From the NCBI GenBank assembly GCA_040385825.1, contig JAZKGQ010000020.1:50293-114292 (forward strand): DNA of 64,000 nt. Direction: 5' to 3'. Below, in pieces: positions 59,987-64,000 of the stretch. A program made the position numbers and the translations under genes. The stretch comes from JANNNF01 sp040385825. GTDB lineage: Bacteria > Pseudomonadota > Alphaproteobacteria > Rhodobacterales > Rhodobacteraceae. Positions within the stretch are counted from its first letter, which is position 1; the number at the start of each line of letters is the position of its first letter. A model generated the notes under the pieces. It did no database searches, was not told where the DNA came from, and saw only the letters and a list, made by a program, of their open reading frames with translations.

Positions 59987-60780
59987 CACACCTGTAAAAC
60001 CGAAGACACCAGCAGTTGCGTATAGGCGTGTTGCGGGTCGTCCAGCACCTGATCGGTCAGGCCCTGTTCCACCACATGGCCGCCCTGCATCACCATCAGC
60101 CGGTCGGCCAGCAGCCGCACCACCGCCAGATCATGCGTGACGATGATCGCCGAAAGCCCCATGTCCCGCACCAGCCCGCGCAGCAGGTCCAGCAGCCGGG
60201 CCTGCACCGACACATCAAGGCCCCCGGTCGGTTCATCCATGAACACCAGACGCGGTCCCGTCACCAGATTGCGGGCGATTTGCAGGCGTTGCTGCATGCC
60301 GCCCGAAAACGCCCGTGGCCGGTCGTCGACGCGGTCGGCGGCAATTTCCACCCGGCCCAGCCAGTCAATCGCGGTGGCGCGGATGTCGCCGTAATGCCGC
60401 GCGCCAATGGCCATCAGCCGCTCGCCCACGTTGCCGCCCGCAGAAACCCCCATCCGCAAACCGTCGCGCGGGTTCTGATGCACAAAGGCCCAGTCGGTGC
60501 GCGCCATGCGGCGGCGGTCGGCCTCGGCCATCGTCACCGTGTCACGCGGGCCGGTGGCGGTGTCAAAGATCACCCGGCCGGTATCCGGGGTCATATGCCC
60601 CGCAAGGCAGGACAGCAGGGTAGATTTGCCCGACCCGCTTTCACCGACAATCCCCAGAACCTCGCCGGGGTAAAGGTCAAAGGACACATCAGCGCAGCCG
60701 ATGCGGGGGCCATAGTATTTCGACAGGTTCTGAACCTGAAACAGCGGACGGTCGCCAAGGGTTGGGTCATGTGCGGTCAT
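59986..60780 (-). CDS. phnK: PhnK, C-P lyase complex ATPase-like subunit
   Basis: A 264-aa ABC-type ATPase. Walker A is GESGSGKSTLLSC, the signature FSGGMQQRLQIARNL and Walker B LVFMDEPTGGLDVSVQARLLDL, typical of PhnK. It docks on PhnJ in the core complex. The ATG overlaps the phnJ stop (ATGA). Confidence 0.96.
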   Translation of the reverse strand: MTAHDPTLGDRPLFQVQNLSKYYGPRIGCADVSFDLYPGEVLGIVGESGSGKSTLLSCLAGHMTPDTGRVIFDTATGPRDTVTMAEADRRRMARTDWAFVHQNPRDGLRMGVSAGGNVGERLMAIGARHYGDIRATAIDWLGRVEIAADRVDDRPRAFSGGMQQRLQIARNLVTGPRLVFMDEPTGGLDVSVQARLLDLLRGLVRDMGLSAIIVTHDLAVVRLLADRLMVMQGGHVVEQGLTDQVLDDPQHAYTQLLVSSVLQV

Positions 60781-61799
60781 TCCACCGTCTCCTCAGAGGT
60801 CAAACGGCGGCCCCCCACCCCCGGCCCCTCCCCACGGGGGGGAGGGGAGGCACCCGGCACGGGCAGGTCAGGATATGCGCCTCCCTCCCCCCTTGTGGGG
60901 GAGGGATGGGGTGGGGGGGCCGCCGTCAAAGGTGCCGCAAGAGGCACGGCCAGCGCACCCAGATGCCCGGCCCCGGCCCGCGTGCGGCAAAAATCGGTGT
61001 CGGAACAGACAAACATTCGCCCGCCCTGATCATCGGTGATCACCTCATCCAGATAACTGTCGGCGGCCCCACACAGATCGCAGTCATGCGGGGCTTTCGA
61101 CGGCACAAAGGGGTGATCGTCAAAATCGAGGCTGACGACCTGCGTATACGGCGGCAGCGCGTAAATCCGCTGTTCGCGCCCCGCGCCGAACAGTTGGATC
61201 GCCGGGCTGCCCGACAGTTTGGGATTGTCGAATTTCGGGATGGGTGAGGGGTCCATCACATAGCGCCCTTCCACCTTGACCGGATAGGCATAGGCCGTGG
61301 CAATCGTGCCATGCCGCGCGATATCCTCGTACAGTTTGACGTGCATCAACCCGTATTCCTCGAGCTCGTGCATCCGCCGCGTCTCCGTCTCTCGCGGTTC
61401 CAGAAAGCGAAGGGGTTCGGGGATCGGCACTTGGTAGACAAGGATCTGCCCCTCACCAAGGGCAGCTTCGGGGATGCGGTGGCGGGTCTGGATGATGCTG
61501 GCGTCGGCGGTCGCCTCGGTCACAGCCACCCCTGCGGTGCGCTGAAAGAATTTGCGGATGGATACGGCGTTGGTGGTGTCATCCGCCCCTTGGTCGATCA
61601 CCTTCAGCGTGTCGTCCGGCGTCAGGCACGCCGCCGTCACCTGCACCCCGCCCGTGCCCCAGCCGTAAGGCATCGGCATCTCACGGCTGGCGAACGGCAC
61701 CTGATAGCCCGGCACCGCGATCCCCTTCAGGACCGCGCGGCGGATCATCTGTTTGGTCTGTTCATCCAGATAGGCAAAGTTATAGGCCTGCTCGGTCAT
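60777..61799 (-). CDS. phnJ: PhnJ, C-P lyase radical-SAM subunit, with REP-derived C-terminal tail
   Basis: A 340-aa catalytic subunit that breaks the carbon-phosphorus bond with SAM and a [4Fe-4S] cluster. Gly31 (PGYQVPF) fits the glycyl-radical site. Cys240, 243, 265 and 271 show the family spacing, three of them for the cluster and the last for catalysis. The family usually ends near 280-300 residues. Here about residues 293-331 (PPPHPSPTRGEGG and the like) are encoded by a GC-rich REP-like element at 60808-60922. It overlaps phnI and phnK. Confidence 0.97.
   Translation of the reverse strand: MTEQAYNFAYLDEQTKQMIRRAVLKGIAVPGYQVPFASREMPMPYGWGTGGVQVTAACLTPDDTLKVIDQGADDTTNAVSIRKFFQRTAGVAVTEATADASIIQTRHRIPEAALGEGQILVYQVPIPEPLRFLEPRETETRRMHELEEYGLMHVKLYEDIARHGTIATAYAYPVKVEGRYVMDPSPIPKFDNPKLSGSPAIQLFGAGREQRIYALPPYTQVVSLDFDDHPFVPSKAPHDCDLCGAADSYLDEVITDDQGGRMFVCSDTDFCRTRAGAGHLGALAVPLAAPLTAAPPPHPSPTRGEGGAYPDLPVPGASPPPRGEGPGVGGRRLTSEETVE
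60808..60922. repeat. GC-rich REP-like element (copy 2), inside the 3' end of phnJ
   Basis: It has the same hairpin blocks as 55525-55624 but in reversed order: CCCCCCACCCCCGG to GGGGAGGCA, a 24-base spacer, then GCGCCTCCCTCCCC to GGGGTGGGG. It is in frame with phnJ and adds about 39 residues before the phnJ stop. Confidence 0.75.
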
Positions 61800-62878
61800 T
61801 CCGCCGCCTCCTGCACGGCGGGGACTTCGGCGCGCAGACGGCGCACCAGTTCCAGTTCCGCCTGAAAATCGACGTAATGCGGCAGTTTGATATGTTCCAG
61901 AAACCCGGTCGCCTGCACGTTGTCGGCATGCACCAGCACGAATTCCTCATCCTGCGCAGGCGCGCCGATAAACTCCTCGCCCAGTTCGGCCCAGCGCAAG
62001 GCCCGGTCTACCAAGGACATCGCAATCGCCTTGCGTTCGGTCTGGCCAAACACCAAGCCGTAACCACGGGTAAACTGCGGGGCGACGGTCTTGCTGCCCT
62101 TGAACTGGTTGACCGTTTCACATTCGGTCAACTCGATCTCGCCAATCTCGACCGCAAAGCCCAGCTCTGGAATGTCCATCTCCACCGCCACCAAGCCTAT
62201 GCGCAATTCCCCCACAAAGGCATGGGTGCGCCCGTATCCCCGCTGCGTGGAATAGGCCATCGACAGGATGAACCCCTCATCCCCCCGCGTGATCGCTTGC
62301 AGCCGAAGCGGGCGGTCGGCGGGCAGTTCCAGCGGCGCGCGGGTCAGATCGGGGGGCACGGTATCGCCGCCCGGTTCATCCTCGATCATCCCCTCGCGGT
62401 TCAGAAACGCGGTCATATGCGGCACGGGTTCAGCACTGGCCGGGGCTGTTGCCGCAGGGGCAACCGCGCCCTCTGCCGCAAGCTTGAAATCCAGCAGACG
62501 GTGCGTGTAATCAAAGGTCGGCCCCAGAATCTGCCCGCCCGGCAAATCCTTGAACGTGGCCGAAACCCGCCGGATCACCGCCATCCGCGCCGTCTCCACC
62601 GGTCTTGAAGACCCCAGACGCGGCAATGTCGTGCGATAGGCGCGGATCAGGAAAATCGCCTCGATCAGATCGCCCCGCGCCTGCTTGATCGCAAGTGCGG
62701 CAAGATCAGGGTCATAGAGCGAGCCTTCCGCCATCACCCGGTTGACCGCCAGCGCCAGTTGCTCGCGAATCTGCGGCACCGACAGTTCCGCCACCGCCGT
62801 ATCGCCACGCCGTTCCTCGGCCAGCCAGGCATGGGCATTGTCGATCGCCCGCTCACCACCCTTTACCGCGACATACAT
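61796..62878 (-). CDS. phnI: PhnI, C-P lyase core subunit (nucleosidase)
   Basis: A 360-aa core subunit that replaces the base of ATP with phosphonate. It starts MYVAVKGGERAIDNAH, the family N-terminus, and ends with the ATGA overlap to phnJ. GYGLVFGQTERKAIAMSLVDRAL (about 280) and LEHIKLPHYVDFQAEL are characteristic. phnH ends just upstream (TAGATG). Confidence 0.97.
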   Translation of the reverse strand: MYVAVKGGERAIDNAHAWLAEERRGDTAVAELSVPQIREQLALAVNRVMAEGSLYDPDLAALAIKQARGDLIEAIFLIRAYRTTLPRLGSSRPVETARMAVIRRVSATFKDLPGGQILGPTFDYTHRLLDFKLAAEGAVAPAATAPASAEPVPHMTAFLNREGMIEDEPGGDTVPPDLTRAPLELPADRPLRLQAITRGDEGFILSMAYSTQRGYGRTHAFVGELRIGLVAVEMDIPELGFAVEIGEIELTECETVNQFKGSKTVAPQFTRGYGLVFGQTERKAIAMSLVDRALRWAELGEEFIGAPAQDEEFVLVHADNVQATGFLEHIKLPHYVDFQAELELVRRLRAEVPAVQEAAE

Positions 62879-63445
62879 CTAGGCCTCCACTTTTGTAGAA
62901 CGGGGCAGGCCGGCGACATCGGGGCCGCAGGTCAGAAAGGCATCAAACCCCAACGGAAACAGCGCGCGGTTGTCCTGAAAGGCCGCCGTTTCCGGCAAGG
63001 ATAGCTGCGCCGTGGTGGCGATGCCGGGGCCGGTCAGGCGCGCGCCTTGCGCCACAAGTTCTGTCATTTCGATGATCAGCGTTGCCGAACGGTCGGGGTA
63101 ATCCGGCTGCCCCACGGCAAAGCGCGACACCGGCTGCAACGCCGCCCAATCGCCCACCGCAAACACCGCAGCCTCCGCATCGCAAAGCGGCGCGCCACAG
63201 TGAAAGGTGATCCAGTCGCGCAGAGCGGCGCAATCATGCGCCCCGGCCAGAAACACCGGCGTCGTGCCATCGCACAGGGTCAGCAGGACCGCACCGGCAG
63301 CAGGCGACAACGGCGGCGGCGGTGCCGCCCCCGCAATGGGCCACAGGGTGCCGGGCCGGGCCATGGCCTCCAGACAGGCGCGGAACGCATGTGACGATTG
63401 CACCGCCCGGTCGGCAAAGCCCCCTTGCAAGGCCGTTGCGGTCAT
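62879..63445 (-). CDS. phnH: PhnH, C-P lyase core subunit
   Basis: A 188-aa component of the PhnGHIJ core complex. It starts MTATALQGGFADRAVQSSHAFRACLEAMARPG, the typical PhnH beginning. GDWAALQ and LIIEMTELVAQGARLTGPGI (about 115-140) are family segments. The start at 63445 overlaps the phnG stop. The frame is open further upstream, but the family start is clear. Confidence 0.95.
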   Translation of the reverse strand: MTATALQGGFADRAVQSSHAFRACLEAMARPGTLWPIAGAAPPPPLSPAAGAVLLTLCDGTTPVFLAGAHDCAALRDWITFHCGAPLCDAEAAVFAVGDWAALQPVSRFAVGQPDYPDRSATLIIEMTELVAQGARLTGPGIATTAQLSLPETAAFQDNRALFPLGFDAFLTCGPDVAGLPRSTKVEA

Positions 63446-63906
63446 TGATCCTCTCCCCGCACCAGGGTAAAAAACTCCACACGGGTCGCTGCGGCCCTGG
63501 CGGCCCGGTCGCTGCGGCGCAGGGCTTCTTCCTGCTGCAACTGGCGCAGGACGGTTGCCGCCCGGTGATTTGCCCCTTCCGCCGTCCCGTCGCCTTCCTG
63601 CAACAGGGCATCCAGACTTGCCGCCCGCCGCGCATGGCCGGTGTCGCGCCCCTGCACATGGCCATGCCCGACGATGCCGGAGCCAAGCCGAAGCGCGCAT
63701 CTGGTGACAGTCATTTCGCCCAGATTGAACGGCTGCCCGGTTGCGCCGATCCGCCCCTGCACCATCACCGCGCCGATTTCGGGGGGGCGCAGCAGGTCAT
63801 GCGGCGGCAGGTCCGGGAAAAGTTCGGCCAGACGCTGCGGTCTGGCCCGAGCCAGAACCCCCATCCAGATCTGGCGTGCTGTCGGTGACGTGGCATCTGT
63901 GGTCAT
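63442..63906 (-). CDS. phnG: PhnG, C-P lyase core subunit
   Basis: A 154-aa core subunit, first gene of the phnGHIJKLN operon. ARQIWMGVLARARPQRLAELF and EMTVTRCALRLGSGIVGHGHVQGRDTGHARRAAS-type segments identify it. The ATG at 63906 has AGGGA upstream; in-frame ATGs at 63930 and 63957 lack one. Only about 40 bases separate it from an 8-bp tandem repeat at the window end. Confidence 0.95.
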   Translation of the reverse strand: MTTDATSPTARQIWMGVLARARPQRLAELFPDLPPHDLLRPPEIGAVMVQGRIGATGQPFNLGEMTVTRCALRLGSGIVGHGHVQGRDTGHARRAASLDALLQEGDGTAEGANHRAATVLRQLQQEEALRRSDRAARAAATRVEFFTLVRGEDQ

Positions 63907-63945
63907 GGCGATCCCTGCATCTTGCGGCATGGCGGGCAATAATAT

Positions 63946-64000
63946 ACAACTAGACAACTAGACAACTAGACAACTAGACAACTAGACAACTAGACAACTA
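63946..64000. repeat. 8-bp tandem repeat upstream of phnG, running off the window
   Basis: About 6.9 units of ACAACTAG in exact succession. It lies where the phn operon promoter or a phnF-type operator would be expected. CTAGACAACT resembles one arm of HutC-subfamily operators (DasR-like AGTTGTCTAGACAACT), but here in direct rather than inverted order. Confidence 0.85.

Noticed and set aside
63946..64000. CRISPR-like repeat
   Set aside because: The units are 8 bp with no spacers, so this is a simple tandem repeat, and no cas genes are present.

Overview
This 64 kb window comes from the chromosome of a high-GC alphaproteobacterium, most probably a member of the Rhodobacteraceae. The evidence is the rplU-rpmA-acetyltransferase order, ribose-type sugar ABC operons with GntR and LacI regulators, a phnGHIJKLN/phnM phosphonate cluster, a GTTC-N7-GTTC LexA box of the alphaproteobacterial type, and an imuA-imuB-dnaE2 mutagenesis cassette. 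The species cannot be named from the sequence.

Layout. (1) 1-2.8 kb is core genome: a GNAT acetyltransferase cut by the window edge, rpmA, rplU, a DUF2059 exported protein and tRNA-Ser(CGA). (2) 2.79-32.67 kb is an integrated island at the 3' end of tRNA-Ser. Its boundaries are a 22-bp direct repeat (2786-2807 and 32649-32670), and its tyrosine integrase is the first gene. Cargo: small regulators, an IS5/IS903-type insertion with a 9-bp target duplication, a two-gene DUF6932 module, a 1241-aa nuclease-like protein that may be a defence effector, an SRAP-imuA-imuB-dnaE2 SOS mutagenesis cassette, a charged protein of unknown function, a small PD-(D/E)XK protein, a four-gene type I restriction operon with an embedded DUF4268 nuclease-like gene, and a Fic AMPylase. 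(3) 32.66-39.45 kb is a second, compact element joined in tandem to the first, ending at a third copy of the tRNA-Ser core (39432-39445). It reads leftward from its own integrase through a regulator, an AlpA activator, a Toprim primase, a DUF3987 protein, a wHTH protein, a membrane protein and an HGGxSTG-type protein. It has no capsid, tail, portal or large-terminase gene, so it looks like a phage satellite or minimal integrative element. Just outside it is a frameshifted copy of its own HGGxSTG gene, a trace of an older occupant of the site.

(4) 39.8-48.3 kb is a leftward sugar or sugar-acid operon (SMP-30 lactonase, ribose-type ABC importer, VOC protein, 2-hydroxyacid dehydrogenase, RraA-like protein, DgoK-type kinase). 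It is divergent from a GntR/FCD regulator with two TGGTNTACCA operators between them. (5) 48.3-56.7 kb is a LacI regulator divergent from a rightward operon: di-iron membrane hydroxylase, a second ribose-type ABC importer, Rieske ferredoxin, Hyi-like isomerase, a diverged PanB-like protein and a Gfo/Idh/MocA dehydrogenase. It resembles, without matching, rhizopine (moc) catabolism. (6) 56.7-64 kb is the C-P lyase cluster: phnM, the DUF1045 gene, and phnGHIJKLN read leftward, with a probable Pho box between phnM and DUF1045, GC-rich REP-like elements (one inside the 3' end of phnJ), and an 8-bp tandem repeat just upstream of phnG at the window end.

The two islands combine anti-phage functions (restriction, candidate effectors, Fic), SOS mutagenesis and a possible phage parasite at one tRNA gene; the flanks are ordinary catabolic chromosome. 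The best candidates for undescribed biology are the tandem satellite with its fossil, the 1241-aa protein, the DUF6932 gene pair, and a palindromic motif shared by two loci inside island 1.
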